DNA of 52,873 nt, taken from a virus. Of the stretch, positions 11,678 to 20,280 are shown piece by piece. Location: IMG/VR virus record IMGVR_UViG_3300030098_001117, positions 1 to 52,873 of that record; one strand, written 5' to 3'. The position numbers and the translations under genes were made by a program. The notes under the pieces were generated by a model. That model saw nothing but the letters and a program-made list of their open reading frames with translations. It made no database searches and was not told the origin of the DNA. Within the stretch, counting starts at the first letter, position 1, and every line of letters starts with the position of its first letter.

Positions 11678-12031
11678 TTAAGAACTTTTCTTCTTAGTAG
11701 TTCTCTTTTTAGTAGTCTTTTTAGCAGTAGACTTCTTCTTAGGAGCCTTACCACCTTCCCATGCTTCATTCACATCAGGTGTATCAGGGTCGTCTCCTTT
11801 AAGTGTTCCATCTTCATTTCTTGCCCTTACAGGCTCGCTTGTTTCTTCTGCCCCAGTCTCTGCTTTGACTTCCATTGCCCAACCATTCTCTACAAAAGTG
11901 TTCATTACGTCTTGTTGCCAATCCTCTTTAGCTTCTACTAATTCATCAGCAACATACAGTTTTGTATCTGTGCCTAATTCATTAGCTGCAGCAGGTTTGG
12001 GAACAATGATTTTAAATGTCTTTTTTGCCAT
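11678..12031 (-). CDS. Acidic protein with lysine-rich C-terminal tail
   Basis: 117 residues from ATG 12031, chosen over an in-frame ATG at 12073 because AAGGAAA sits just before 12031 and the upstream part lies in a hairpin. The core is acidic. The last ~25 residues are almost only Lys, Thr, Ser and Arg ('KKTTKKRTTKKKSS'), resembling a histone H1-like tail that could bind DNA or the capsid interior. It lies between the capsid decoration candidate and the fibre block. No known family recognised; packaged-DNA binding is speculation from composition. Confidence 0.75.
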   Translation of the reverse strand: MAKKTFKIIVPKPAAANELGTDTKLYVADELVEAKEDWQQDVMNTFVENGWAMEVKAETGAEETSEPVRARNEDGTLKGDDPDTPDVNEAWEGGKAPKKKSTAKKTTKKRTTKKKSS

Positions 12032-12053
12032 GTCTTTTTCCTTGTTAAAGGTA

Positions 12054-12073
12054 GTGGGGGCATACACCCCCAC
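12054..12073 (-). promoter_or_regulatory. GC-rich hairpin after the capsid and decoration genes
   Basis: GTGGGGG and CCCCCAC form a perfect 7-bp stem around a 6-nt loop, in a very AT-rich genome. It lies in the only sizeable gap after the decoration candidate and before the lysine-rich gene. No U-tract follows on the minus strand, so it is more likely an attenuator, RNA-processing site or mRNA stabiliser than a simple terminator. Confidence 0.5.
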
Positions 12074-12085
12074 ATCCTATTCTCC

Positions 12086-12550
12086 TTACGAGTTATGTGC
12101 TGTAAAAGCGTTGTCTGTGCTATGTCTAGCACTTCCTCTCACAATCATCGCACCAATAGGTGTTCCGTTTGAGTGAGTTCCAGTCTTAGCTAGTACAACT
12201 CTGATATACCTCTTGTTGCCTACATAGCCGATTCTAAAGATACCACCTGCTGTGTCAGGGTTACCATTAGCAGTACCATCTAGTTTCAGGAATATTCCAC
12301 CTGAATCAATAGTACCATCTACTACACTGGCTTGGGCACAATCAGTGTAAGTTGAGTCGTCATCAGATTCCTCTAAAGAAACCTCAAAATAAACAGAACT
12401 AGAAAGAGTATCTCCTTCTGCTCCAACATCAACTAATACAGTTGCACTTTCATAACCTTGTAAATCAACGCCAGTTCCATTACCTGCTGCAGTTTTAACC
12501 GCATTGATAATAGAAACAGCAGGAGATATGTTATTAGATAAGTCTTTCAT
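12086..12550 (-). CDS. Probable capsid decoration or head protein
   Basis: 154 residues, beta-rich, rich in Gly/Asp/Thr, with no signal or membrane segment. 'NAVKTAAGNGTGVDLQGYES' opens the conserved part, and 'GGIFRIGYVGNKRYIRVVL' is a likely beta core. It directly follows the major capsid gene, where HK97-type phages often encode a decoration protein. The function is inferred from that position. Confidence 0.7.
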   Translation of the reverse strand: MKDLSNNISPAVSIINAVKTAAGNGTGVDLQGYESATVLVDVGAEGDTLSSSVYFEVSLEESDDDSTYTDCAQASVVDGTIDSGGIFLKLDGTANGNPDTAGGIFRIGYVGNKRYIRVVLAKTGTHSNGTPIGAMIVRGSARHSTDNAFTAHNS

Positions 12551-12564
12551 AATTACCCCCCAGC

Positions 12565-13782
12565 TTACGCTGATACTTTTTGTTTAACAACTGCTTCAGC
12601 CTGTATGACCTGTCCACCAACCCTTCTTCTAGCAACGTATCTTACGTTACCTGAAGTAGCTTGTGTGAATGGATCTCTGCTTACAGACAAAGCAACCCTG
12701 TCTACAATCATGTATGCTCTTCTGAAGTCACCAAATAGCACAGGGTAAGCATTAGCTGCTACGTCTGGCATATCAGTAGCTTCTACATAAGGATAACCTA
12801 ATATAGTATTAGGAACTCCTGCTTGTAGAGACATACCTGTTTGGAACACATACTGTCCTGCAGTATCTTTAAGTTTTCTTATAGCAGAAAGTGTGCTTCT
12901 GTTAAAAACAAAAGTACCATTTCTTCCATAGTCAGACTTAATGCTGTGAACTAATGTGATCAGACCATCAGCTAGTAATGTACTAGCGTGACCTGAATTA
13001 GATTCACCAACATCGCCATTAGTTAATAAACCTTCAGGCTTACCAACAGCGTTACCACTGACAAATGCAGTTCCTTCAGCCTTCGCAAATTGCTCTGCGA
13101 ATTCTGATTGCATTTCCGCTTCAAGATCAAAGACTGAATCTTCTAAGTTTTGCTCAGAAATATCAACTAAGGCATACAACTCATGTGCAGGCAATTCTTC
13201 TAAAGCCACATTATAACCTGTGGTTTCAGACCTTGTTCCTGCTTCTGCTACCCATGAGGCAGAGAATTGTGCTGAACGCTTAGGCACTTGGATTGATCTT
13301 TGTCCAGTGCTTCTCACTCTTGCTATTGAACGAATAGGCGAGATTTCTGTTACTGTTTTCAGTAACTCTCTCACATACTCAGGTGGTGCAAGATAACCAC
13401 CAGTGCTGTCATTGCTGACAGTTAACGCTTTCTTTTCATCAGGCTCTAATCCTTCTAGACCTTTTCTGATAAATTTAGAGAACGATTCACAAGTGTCGTC
13501 AATTTGCTTAACGTCATAGCCTGAGTTTGGTCTTTTCATGACCGTTTCAAGCTGTTCCATTTGCTCTTTGATTCCGTCTTGTGCAAGTTTGGCTTGGGTC
13601 ACCTCTTGGTTGATTACTTCTAAGCCGTCAAGTTTGCTCTCAATGTTAGCAATCTTGTCGTCTAAAAGCGTATCATGACCCTTGCCTGATTCAAGTGCTT
13701 CTAACTTTTCGTCATTAGCTTTTTTAAATTCTTCAAAAGCTTGACCCAACTCAGAAACAACTTCTTTTATATCATCAGACAT
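12565..13782 (-). CDS. Major capsid protein, HK97 fold
   Basis: 405 residues. Residues 1 to ~110 are a charged coiled coil (delta/scaffold domain) as in HK97 gp5, expected to be removed by the protease encoded just upstream. The mature part begins near 'ALTVSNDSTGGYLAPPEY', a typical HK97-fold start. It continues with 'ISPIRSIARV', 'WVAEAG', 'NLEDSVFDLE' (E-loop to spine helix) and a C-terminal 'RDPFTQATSGNVRYVARRR' region typical of phage capsid family PF05065. Ribosome site GGAG before the ATG. Very confident from domain order and context. Confidence 0.95.
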   Translation of the reverse strand: MSDDIKEVVSELGQAFEEFKKANDEKLEALESGKGHDTLLDDKIANIESKLDGLEVINQEVTQAKLAQDGIKEQMEQLETVMKRPNSGYDVKQIDDTCESFSKFIRKGLEGLEPDEKKALTVSNDSTGGYLAPPEYVRELLKTVTEISPIRSIARVRSTGQRSIQVPKRSAQFSASWVAEAGTRSETTGYNVALEELPAHELYALVDISEQNLEDSVFDLEAEMQSEFAEQFAKAEGTAFVSGNAVGKPEGLLTNGDVGESNSGHASTLLADGLITLVHSIKSDYGRNGTFVFNRSTLSAIRKLKDTAGQYVFQTGMSLQAGVPNTILGYPYVEATDMPDVAANAYPVLFGDFRRAYMIVDRVALSVSRDPFTQATSGNVRYVARRRVGGQVIQAEAVVKQKVSA

Positions 13783-13792
13783 AATTTGCTCC

Positions 13793-14581
13793 TTACAACT
13801 TATTTATGGTTAATGTTAAATGTTTAATGGCATCTACCAGTTCAGCACCATCATCAACCTCTCGCTGAATAAATGCTTGATTGACAGCCTTTGCTGCAAC
13901 CTTAGATTCAGAACGAGATAAATTGAAAGCATCACGCAGTCCGTTCTCCCATTCTCTAATAGAAATCTCCTCACCCTTCACCTGCCTTACAGTAGCTTTA
14001 GGGTTCATAGGAAAAGTCACAAGACTAATTTCCATTAGGTCTACTTCTTTGATAATGCGTTGATTTTTACGCTTATCATAAGAAACCGATTTTGGGTTTA
14101 CTCTAAAGCCTATGCTGAGACCATCTAGAGCACCCATTTTTAATAATTCATAGGCATCTTTGCCTGCTTGTGTTTTGAGAGCCAACCTCCCCTTAACATA
14201 AAGACCGTGAGAATCTTCCCTTATTTCGTCAAACACCCCTATAGGCATATCAGATTTATGTTGATAGAGAAGCTTGACTCCCTTCTCCCCCCTCTGGTCT
14301 AAACTTTTTTGGAAAGCACCTTTCTTAATGATGTCATTGCCCAAATCCGTGTTGTTGAATACCGAACCATAACCTTCAAAAGTTCCATCATCTGATTCAG
14401 CTTTTATTTCTGATTTAATTTCTATGAAGGATTTTTCTTCATAATCAGCTTCAGTAGTTACTTCTTTATCTTCTACTACTTCAAGATGTTCTTTGTCATT
14501 CTCGTTGGAATCTTCAGGCGAATCGTACTGATCTGTACTGACAGCTTGTTCAGGTTCATTAGTTATTAACTCACTGCTCAT
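13793..14581 (-). CDS. Prohead protease, HK97/U35 family
   Basis: 262 residues. An acidic N-terminal extension of ~50 residues comes before the family core, which starts at 'FEGYGSVFNNTDLGNDII'. The catalytic His is H108 in 'YQHKSDMPIG' and the Ser is S156 in 'GLSIGF'; a later 'LMEISLVTFPMNPKA' block completes the fold. It cleaves the capsid scaffold domain during maturation. It lies directly upstream of the capsid gene and 11 bp from it, with GGAGAT as ribosome site. Confidence 0.95.
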   Translation of the reverse strand: MSSELITNEPEQAVSTDQYDSPEDSNENDKEHLEVVEDKEVTTEADYEEKSFIEIKSEIKAESDDGTFEGYGSVFNNTDLGNDIIKKGAFQKSLDQRGEKGVKLLYQHKSDMPIGVFDEIREDSHGLYVKGRLALKTQAGKDAYELLKMGALDGLSIGFRVNPKSVSYDKRKNQRIIKEVDLMEISLVTFPMNPKATVRQVKGEEISIREWENGLRDAFNLSRSESKVAAKAVNQAFIQREVDDGAELVDAIKHLTLTINKL

Positions 14582-14624
14582 AGTGCTATCTCCAAATTTA
14601 TACCTATATATAGTATCTGAATCA

Positions 14625-15446
14625 TTAATCTAACACAACATCTTGTTCATCTGCATAAATAATGACACATCTACAGTTAATTACATTTCTAGCACCGCCT
14701 TTTGGGTCACCTGCGTAACCCATAGGAGTACCACCTATATTAAAATCTTCTTCCATACTTCTTTTTTGTCCGTTAGCTGCTGCATGAGATGACCTAGTTC
14801 TAAGGTCCCCTGTTGACACCCACTGCTTAACTACTGACATACCCAAATTACTTTGTGCTGCTAAATAATAACTATGGTTAGCAAAACTTGCAGCATTATG
14901 TGTTTCTGTTCTAGCTATAGTTGCTGCCCTACCTCTAGTTATAGGCAATACTACATCTGAAATATTTTTGGATATTTGTGCAAGAGTTAAATTATTTTCT
15001 CTGCCCTCTATAATTATCCTATTTACTCTGTTTGCCATTCTTTGAGTTATGCCTGATAACACCAATGCCCTTCCTGAATAATAACTGGCAATTACGGCTT
15101 CAAAATCTATACTTCTTCCCATTACAAAAACTTCTTCTTCCTTTTTGCCCCTATCATGCAATTCGTTGGCGTTTTGATATACGGCTCTAAATATTTTCCT
15201 GTAATGTTGAGACATAGTTGGAAGTAGTTCTTCATTAAGGTCTTGTATAGATGAATTAAGGTCAAAGACTCCGTACTCTTTTATTAAATGTGCCCTAGTG
15301 AGTACAAATTTACGAAACAAAGAAGTTAATCTTCTATATAACTGCCTTTCTAAATTATTTCTTAATCGTTGTTGTCTCCGTACTTCCCTTAGAGCACTTA
15401 TTCTGCCCCTTCGTATATTACGGAACTCTTTTTTAGCTAATGACAT
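14625..15446 (-). CDS. Mu F-like minor head protein
   Basis: 273 residues with a very basic N-terminus (many Arg). The C-terminal ~90 residues match the phage Mu F / SPP1 gp7 head morphogenesis domain: 'IARTETHNAAS', 'QWVSTGDLRTRSSHAAANGQ', 'GDPKGGARNVINCRC'. It overlaps the end of the portal gene by 14 bp, the standard place for this protein. It is expected inside the procapsid, near the portal. Confidence 0.9.
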   Translation of the reverse strand: MSLAKKEFRNIRRGRISALREVRRQQRLRNNLERQLYRRLTSLFRKFVLTRAHLIKEYGVFDLNSSIQDLNEELLPTMSQHYRKIFRAVYQNANELHDRGKKEEEVFVMGRSIDFEAVIASYYSGRALVLSGITQRMANRVNRIIIEGRENNLTLAQISKNISDVVLPITRGRAATIARTETHNAASFANHSYYLAAQSNLGMSVVKQWVSTGDLRTRSSHAAANGQKRSMEEDFNIGGTPMGYAGDPKGGARNVINCRCVIIYADEQDVVLD

Positions 15447-16797
15447 TCTTAATGTCTAATACTGCTTTTTCATCTTCATCAAATGGTAATTCTTCAGTTA
15501 CATCATAGTCATCTATTTCTTCTTCAGCTATAGGGTCTTGTACTTGTGGTGTTTGTTCTTCACCTATAGGGAATAAATTTGCTGATATGTATAATTCATC
15601 TGCACCATCTATAGGTGTTAATCCTATTTTTTCTCTGGCTTCGTTTCTAGTCATTATTCCTTCTCTAACAGCACTTGTGATATTTTCATAAGTTTTTTTA
15701 GTGCGTTCTGCTAAAGCAGGTATTTGGTCTATATCAAAACAAAAATATAAATCTTCTCCGAACATAGGAACCAACCACTCATTTATATCTGATTCTATTT
15801 TTCTAAGATGAGGAATAATAGTTTCTTCATATAAAGCAAGTCTTGCTTCCGCTACGTTAGCGTAAGTCTGTGCATCTGGAACTCCTACTAATTGACTAGG
15901 CACTCCAAAACATAATGCTATATCTGTTGCTGCCATGTGCTTCAGGTTTATAAAGTCCATGTCTCTTGGAGACAACCCCATTTCTTTCCAATCAAAGTCT
16001 CCTTCAAGAAGCATAGGTCTACCTGCATTAGAAGTACCACTGAACCTGTTATTCATATCAGATAGAAGTTGTTGTCTTTGTGATTCAGTTAAATTAACAC
16101 TCAAGCCTGCATCGTCTTGTGGTTTAAATACAACTGCTCCACTAGGTCTTGCACCATTACTTAATAAATTGACGTTATGCTTTCCTGACATATTATGTTG
16201 GTCAACTTCTATAGAAGCTGCAGACATAGGGGATAGACCATAATAATCATCTAAAGGGTTCCATAATTTGATGTGCTTTACTTCACTGAACCCAGTTGTG
16301 TCATCTACTGGGTAACTTGCTTGTACCTTGCCATTAATAACGTAATCATAACTATCAGGTATTGGTCTTGAGCCACCTTTAATAACCATTCTATCTGGTC
16401 TTAATAAATGCAGTTCTTTAGGAGCACCAAGTTCTGAGCCTACTCTTAATACATAAGCATTACCGCTTAACAATAAGAATCCAAATACACTATTAAAGAA
16501 CTCACTGTGAGACTGCAGGGGATTAGGACGAGACAATAGAGATATTATTGGGTGACTCTCTAACACCTGATCCCCTGACTTGACCATGAAAGGTACTGCA
16601 CTTGCACCTTTAGCTATTTCGTTTACACAGCGATACACGATACTGTTTTTCATGTAGCCTTCTTCAGCTAAATCTTCATATCTGTAATTTCTTGATTTAG
16701 ATGTTCCAACTCCAAAGTAACCAACCATGTTACCTGTCATTTTTCTTTCTGTTGTATTTCTAGTAAATACGTTTTTTATATTATCCAGTATAGCCAT
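15433..16797 (-). CDS. Portal protein, HK97 type
   Basis: 454 residues from ATG 16797, which forms a TAATG overlap with the end of the terminase gene; a longer frame from 16854 lies entirely inside the terminase gene and is not needed. Family features: 'MKNSIVYRCVNEIAKGASAVPF' near the start, 'HSEFFNSVFGFLLLSGNAYV', 'KHIKLWNPLDDYYGLSPMSAA' and 'GVPSQLVGVPDAQTYAN'. The C-terminus is acidic. It forms the dodecameric DNA entry ring. Confidence 0.95.
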   Translation of the reverse strand: MAILDNIKNVFTRNTTERKMTGNMVGYFGVGTSKSRNYRYEDLAEEGYMKNSIVYRCVNEIAKGASAVPFMVKSGDQVLESHPIISLLSRPNPLQSHSEFFNSVFGFLLLSGNAYVLRVGSELGAPKELHLLRPDRMVIKGGSRPIPDSYDYVINGKVQASYPVDDTTGFSEVKHIKLWNPLDDYYGLSPMSAASIEVDQHNMSGKHNVNLLSNGARPSGAVVFKPQDDAGLSVNLTESQRQQLLSDMNNRFSGTSNAGRPMLLEGDFDWKEMGLSPRDMDFINLKHMAATDIALCFGVPSQLVGVPDAQTYANVAEARLALYEETIIPHLRKIESDINEWLVPMFGEDLYFCFDIDQIPALAERTKKTYENITSAVREGIMTRNEAREKIGLTPIDGADELYISANLFPIGEEQTPQVQDPIAEEEIDDYDVTEELPFDEDEKAVLDIKNVIS

Positions 16798-18101
16798 TAG
16801 CTTATTCTCCAATTTACTTCGCCCCTTGACCTGCTTATTTCGGATAATCCCCATACTAAAGCATCTAGTCTGTCAGGACTTGGTTTAAGTCTTTCACCTG
16901 TGTAGGTTGTCATTTGTGATTCTAGTTCAGGGAAAACGCCCATGTGGTGAACACGCCTTTGTTCATATAGGGCACTAACAGGCTCCGCCCTAACCAACTT
17001 TCCACGAGTAGCATGAACACTTCTATAACTTGCGTTGGGGTCTATACCTCTTATAAGTCTTTCCACTAAATCACCGCCATTGTTTACCTCTGCAACTATT
17101 CTATCAGCTTCCCACTCGTAGAAAAGATTAATGGCTATTCTTCCCCATTTATCCGCAGAATACTTTCCGCTCTGGTCTTCTAGTACATAATACTCATTAT
17201 TTGCGTCTTTGCCTACTACTACGATGCCTGTCTCATCTGAATCTTCCCCTGATGTAACTGCAGGGTCTATAGCCACAATTATCTTAGTGAGCTCTCTTTC
17301 TTCATTTTCAGGCAGCCTTGTTTCTTCAATCATAGCATTGCTCCACAATGCCCCTTCTACGCTATCTACTATTTCTGCATATAGTTCTTGCCTACCTAAA
17401 TTAGTTCCTTCATACCTTTCTTTAAGCATAGCCAATGCTGAAGGTGCTAGGTTGGCTTCATTTTCAAATGTGCTTCCTGACGTAACTATTACATCTTCTC
17501 TTTCTATAAGTTGTTTAATTAGCGGTGTGGGTTTTGGAGTAGTAGTAATAACGCATTGTGGGTTGTCGCCTAACCTCAAACCAAACATTAATTGGTCAAA
17601 TGTTTCTGGGTATCTCCATGCAGCTAATTCATCACACCATGCTCTATGAAACTGTGGACCCCTAAGCCTGTCAGGTTCAATAGCAGCGTAACCAATAATT
17701 TTGCTGCCATTATCTAATCTTATCTCTGCTGTGGTCTCTGAATAAGACTTCCTTCCTCTTGATGTATAAAAGCAATCATCAGGAATGATAGATAACAATC
17801 CACTAGGACCACCAAAACAAACTCTTTTTAGATCTCCAAAAGTAGGTGCTATAACTGCACAAATACTGTCTGGATTGCGTAAAGCGTATAAGGCTATGTC
17901 TTGTGCACCTGTTCTAGTCTTACCCCAACCACGACCTGCCAAGATTAACCAGATGTGGTGTTCTTCTTGCGGACTTAGTTGCTTGGCTCTAGCTTTAGTA
18001 AGCCAATCAGTGTACAGACTTAGAGTCGCCTTTTCTGCGTTGCTCGGCAATGTTGTCCAACAATCCCAAAGCCTCTCTGAATGTTTCGCTGTCTTTTCCA
18101 T
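16797..18101 (-). CDS. terL: Terminase large subunit
   Basis: 434 residues. ATPase: Walker A 'AGRGWGKT' (55-62), Walker B 'AWCDELA' (154-160), coupling motif 'TTTPKPTP'. Nuclease: D279 in 'VAIDPAV', and a C-terminal 'DRLDALVWGL' that supplies another acidic residue. The short, HK97-like architecture suits a siphovirus. The first 95 bp overlap the small-subunit gene in another frame, but no later ATG precedes the ATPase. The N-terminal 'LWDCWTTLPSNAEKATL' fits family members, so the long overlap seems real. Confidence 0.95.
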   Translation of the reverse strand: MEKTAKHSERLWDCWTTLPSNAEKATLSLYTDWLTKARAKQLSPQEEHHIWLILAGRGWGKTRTGAQDIALYALRNPDSICAVIAPTFGDLKRVCFGGPSGLLSIIPDDCFYTSRGRKSYSETTAEIRLDNGSKIIGYAAIEPDRLRGPQFHRAWCDELAAWRYPETFDQLMFGLRLGDNPQCVITTTPKPTPLIKQLIEREDVIVTSGSTFENEANLAPSALAMLKERYEGTNLGRQELYAEIVDSVEGALWSNAMIEETRLPENEERELTKIIVAIDPAVTSGEDSDETGIVVVGKDANNEYYVLEDQSGKYSADKWGRIAINLFYEWEADRIVAEVNNGGDLVERLIRGIDPNASYRSVHATRGKLVRAEPVSALYEQRRVHHMGVFPELESQMTTYTGERLKPSPDRLDALVWGLSEISRSRGEVNWRIS

Positions 18102-18561
18102 TTGTTTCTAGGTTTACATTATCTGTAGCTTGCCCTAACGCCAACTTTCCGACCTTCTGCACCTGACCCAATGCTTGACTAAGACTGTTTAAAACCTGAG
18201 GTTTAATTTTATCATCTTCAGTGTTTTGTCTTAGGCTTTGTGCTATCTGACCCATTAAGCCTTTAGCCAACTGTAAACTGGTCTTATCAAATTGAACGGC
18301 TTCTTGTATAAGTTCCTTCCTTCGTCTTTCATCTAGTTCAATTAAATACTTATCTTGAAACCTTTTTTGTTGAAAAGTCCAATCCTCTCTCTGTGCAGTT
18401 TTATATAAAGTGGGTTTAGGAATCCCATAATCAGCAGCTAGTTCATCTATAGAATATAGTTTTCTACCGCCTTTGTTATCTTCTATACCTTGTACAAACT
18501 TGTTTCTAATTTCCTCTTTTTTGGTAAGAGTTAGTTTTTTATTTATCTTTTTTTTAACCAT
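18007..18561 (-). CDS. terS: Probable terminase small subunit
   Basis: 184 residues: a lysine-rich start, a helix-turn-helix at ~37-60 ('SIDELAADYGIPKPTLYKTA'), then long helices and a polar tail. This is the layout of small terminases that bind packaging DNA. It is immediately upstream of and overlapping terL. It is the first gene of the left late block and follows a near-consensus promoter (18593-18622). No strong ribosome site is visible. The call depends mainly on HTH plus position. Confidence 0.8.
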   Translation of the reverse strand: MVKKKINKKLTLTKKEEIRNKFVQGIEDNKGGRKLYSIDELAADYGIPKPTLYKTAQREDWTFQQKRFQDKYLIELDERRRKELIQEAVQFDKTSLQLAKGLMGQIAQSLRQNTEDDKIKPQVLNSLSQALGQVQKVGKLALGQATDNVNLETNGKDSETFREALGLLDNIAEQRRKGDSKSVH

Positions 18562-18592
18562 AAATTATCACTTTTTATAAAAGGCTAATGAC

Positions 18593-18622
18593 ATTCTAAA
18601 GTCATATATCTATATGTGTCAA
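18593..18622 (-). promoter_or_regulatory. Minus-strand promoter for the head genes
   Basis: On the minus strand a perfect -35 TTGACA (18622-18617) is followed 18 bp later by TAGAAT (18598-18593), five of six matches to the -10 consensus. It would start transcription ~30 bp before the small terminase. The operators at 18631-18668 lie immediately upstream. Confidence 0.6.
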
Positions 18623-18630
18623 AAAAATAA

Positions 18631-18668
18631 GTACATTTTGTGCAAATAGGTGTTTACATTTGTAAACA
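18631..18668. promoter_or_regulatory. Double palindromic operator, copy 1
   Basis: Two palindromes lie between the divergent promoters. GTACATTTTGTGC (18631-18643) is an imperfect GTACA-N3-TGTAC. TGTTTACATTTGTAAACA (18651-18668) is perfect, with 8-bp arms. The second overlaps the plus-strand -35. The same pair occurs before 28688. Likely repressor or activator sites; the cognate protein may be one of the small HTH proteins (25131-25358 or 30311-30517). Confidence 0.65.
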
Positions 18669-18681
18669 TTTCATCTATAAT
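18653..18681 (+). promoter_or_regulatory. Early plus-strand promoter before the amidoligase gene
   Basis: TTTACA (18653-18658), a 17-bp spacer and a perfect TATAAT (18676-18681). The -35 lies inside the 18-bp palindrome, so binding there would block or modulate it. Confidence 0.65.
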
Positions 18682-18720
18682 CTACATATTAAGTTAATAA
18701 ATTGAATAGGAGTAAATTGA

Positions 18721-19758
18721 ATGAATAACTTACCAACCATAACAGACAGAACATTTGGAATAGAAATGGAGTTTGAAGGTGCTGATATTAGAGAAGTAGC
18801 CAGAACTCTTAACCAAGTTGTTGAATGTCATTTTGAAGGATACACGCACACAGTATTAGATTACTGGAAAATAGTTACAGATGGTAGCTTGCCTAATTAT
18901 GATACTTGCGGTGAGATTGTTAGTCCTATACTTAAAGGACAAGAAGGAATAGAACAACTTGCTAAAGTATGTGAAGCCTTAGACACAATAGAAGGAATTC
19001 ATGTTACTAGAAGATGTGGATTACACATTCATTTAGGAGTTGAAGATTTAACTGTCGGACAGATACAGACTGTATATGAGAGATACGCAGACTACGAAAG
19101 TCAAATAGACCTAGTAATGCCAAGAAGCAGAAGAAGAAGCAATGCTCATTGGTGCGGAAGTATTACTGGCAGTAAGAATAGAGTTAAAAGAGCAACTACT
19201 AAAAGACGTCTTGCAGGAAGTGCAGGAACTAGATATTTAAAAGTTAATTTAGAATCTTTGGCTAGATACGGAACTATAGAGTTCAGACAACATAGCGGAA
19301 CTTTAAATTTCACAAAGATTGTTAACTGGTTAAGTTTCTTGATGGCTTTTGTTGAAAAGAGTGTTGCTTTAACACCTGCTAACAGAAGAAGAAGTGTCAG
19401 TAAGAACAGACCTTACAATTTAACTAGAACTCTTATAGAGAACAATGGGTATGAAATTGAATACTCTAGACAATACAATGGTTGGATAGTTACAGGTGAT
19501 GGAATTTCTACTGCCCTTGAGGTCTTATTATTTAATTGTGATTTGAATACCTTTTATGATACTGCAAGAGAAAACAGTTTAGATAGGGTTTCATTAGTTG
19601 CATGGTTGGAAAGAAAAGGATTAAACATAACCTTTGTTGATTTTGAAAACATAACAACAGAAGAAGAAACAGTTTCTGAAACGGATAGCGGATGGCTTGA
19701 TGGTGTAGACCTAAAAGTCAAAAGTTACTTTGAAGAAAGGGAAGATGAACTTAACTAA
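18721..19758 (+). CDS. Amidoligase-family enzyme (glutamine synthetase/COOH-NH2 ligase fold)
   Basis: 345 residues. Motifs of the phage/bacterial Amidoligase_2 family (PF12224): 'FGIEMEFEG' (12-20), 'DGSL' with 'CGEIVSPIL' (~54-71), 'RRCGLHIHLGV' (97-107) and 'GTIEFRQHSGTLN' (184-196). These acidic, His and Arg residues bind ATP-Mg and the carboxylate in the glutamine-synthetase-like fold. The family makes amide or peptide bonds between a carboxylate and an amine; the substrate here is unknown. AGGAG precedes the ATG by 8 nt. It pairs with the cyclotransferase gene next door, a known gene partnership. The last ~35 residues are acidic. Confidence 0.85.
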   Translation: MNNLPTITDRTFGIEMEFEGADIREVARTLNQVVECHFEGYTHTVLDYWKIVTDGSLPNYDTCGEIVSPILKGQEGIEQLAKVCEALDTIEGIHVTRRCGLHIHLGVEDLTVGQIQTVYERYADYESQIDLVMPRSRRRSNAHWCGSITGSKNRVKRATTKRRLAGSAGTRYLKVNLESLARYGTIEFRQHSGTLNFTKIVNWLSFLMAFVEKSVALTPANRRRSVSKNRPYNLTRTLIENNGYEIEYSRQYNGWIVTGDGISTALEVLLFNCDLNTFYDTARENSLDRVSLVAWLERKGLNITFVDFENITTEEETVSETDSGWLDGVDLKVKSYFEEREDELN

Positions 19759-19774
19759 ATATAAGGAGAAAAAA

Positions 19775-20269
19775 ATGAAATATAAATCTTACCTGTATGG
19801 TGCTTATGGAAGCAATCTGAATGTGAACCAAATGAAAATGAGGTGTCCTAATGCTGAACCAGTCGGTAGCTTAATGCTGCATGGTTGGGAACTTAAATTC
19901 AGAGGGGTTGCTGACGTAGAAGAAGTAGATAATGCCAAAGTTCCACTCGGTTTGTGGAGAATTACGCAGACCTGTGAATCTGCATTAGATACTTATGAAG
20001 GTTACCCTCACCTTTACACCAAAAAATTATGCACTGTAAAAGGCATAGAAGAAAAATTGGGTAGTGAAGAAGTTATGCTCTATATAATGAACAGCAAGGG
20101 AATTACTCCCCCTAGTATGCCTTATCTAGATTGCATAATAAAAGGCTACAAAGACTTTGGACTTGATGAAGACTATCTCAAGTTTGCATTGAAAGATGCT
20201 TACGCAAGAGAAACATTTGTGGATTCATATACTCCCAAGCCAAAGAGAAACTTTAGATTAATTAAATAA
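19775..20269 (+). CDS. Gamma-glutamylcyclotransferase-like protein (AIG2/GGCT fold)
   Basis: 164 residues from ATG 19775, chosen for the AAGGAG just before it; a longer frame from 19730 lies in the previous gene. 'YGAYGSNLN' (8-16) is the substrate-binding loop and E75 in 'LDTYEGYP' matches the catalytic Glu of the family. The family releases gamma-glutamyl amides as 5-oxoproline or transfers them. It sits 16 bp after the amidoligase, so the two may make and unmake, or trim, the same isopeptide. A terminator follows. Confidence 0.85.
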   Translation: MKYKSYLYGAYGSNLNVNQMKMRCPNAEPVGSLMLHGWELKFRGVADVEEVDNAKVPLGLWRITQTCESALDTYEGYPHLYTKKLCTVKGIEEKLGSEEVMLYIMNSKGITPPSMPYLDCIIKGYKDFGLDEDYLKFALKDAYARETFVDSYTPKPKRNFRLIK

Positions 20270-20280
20270 TCATAAGTTAT

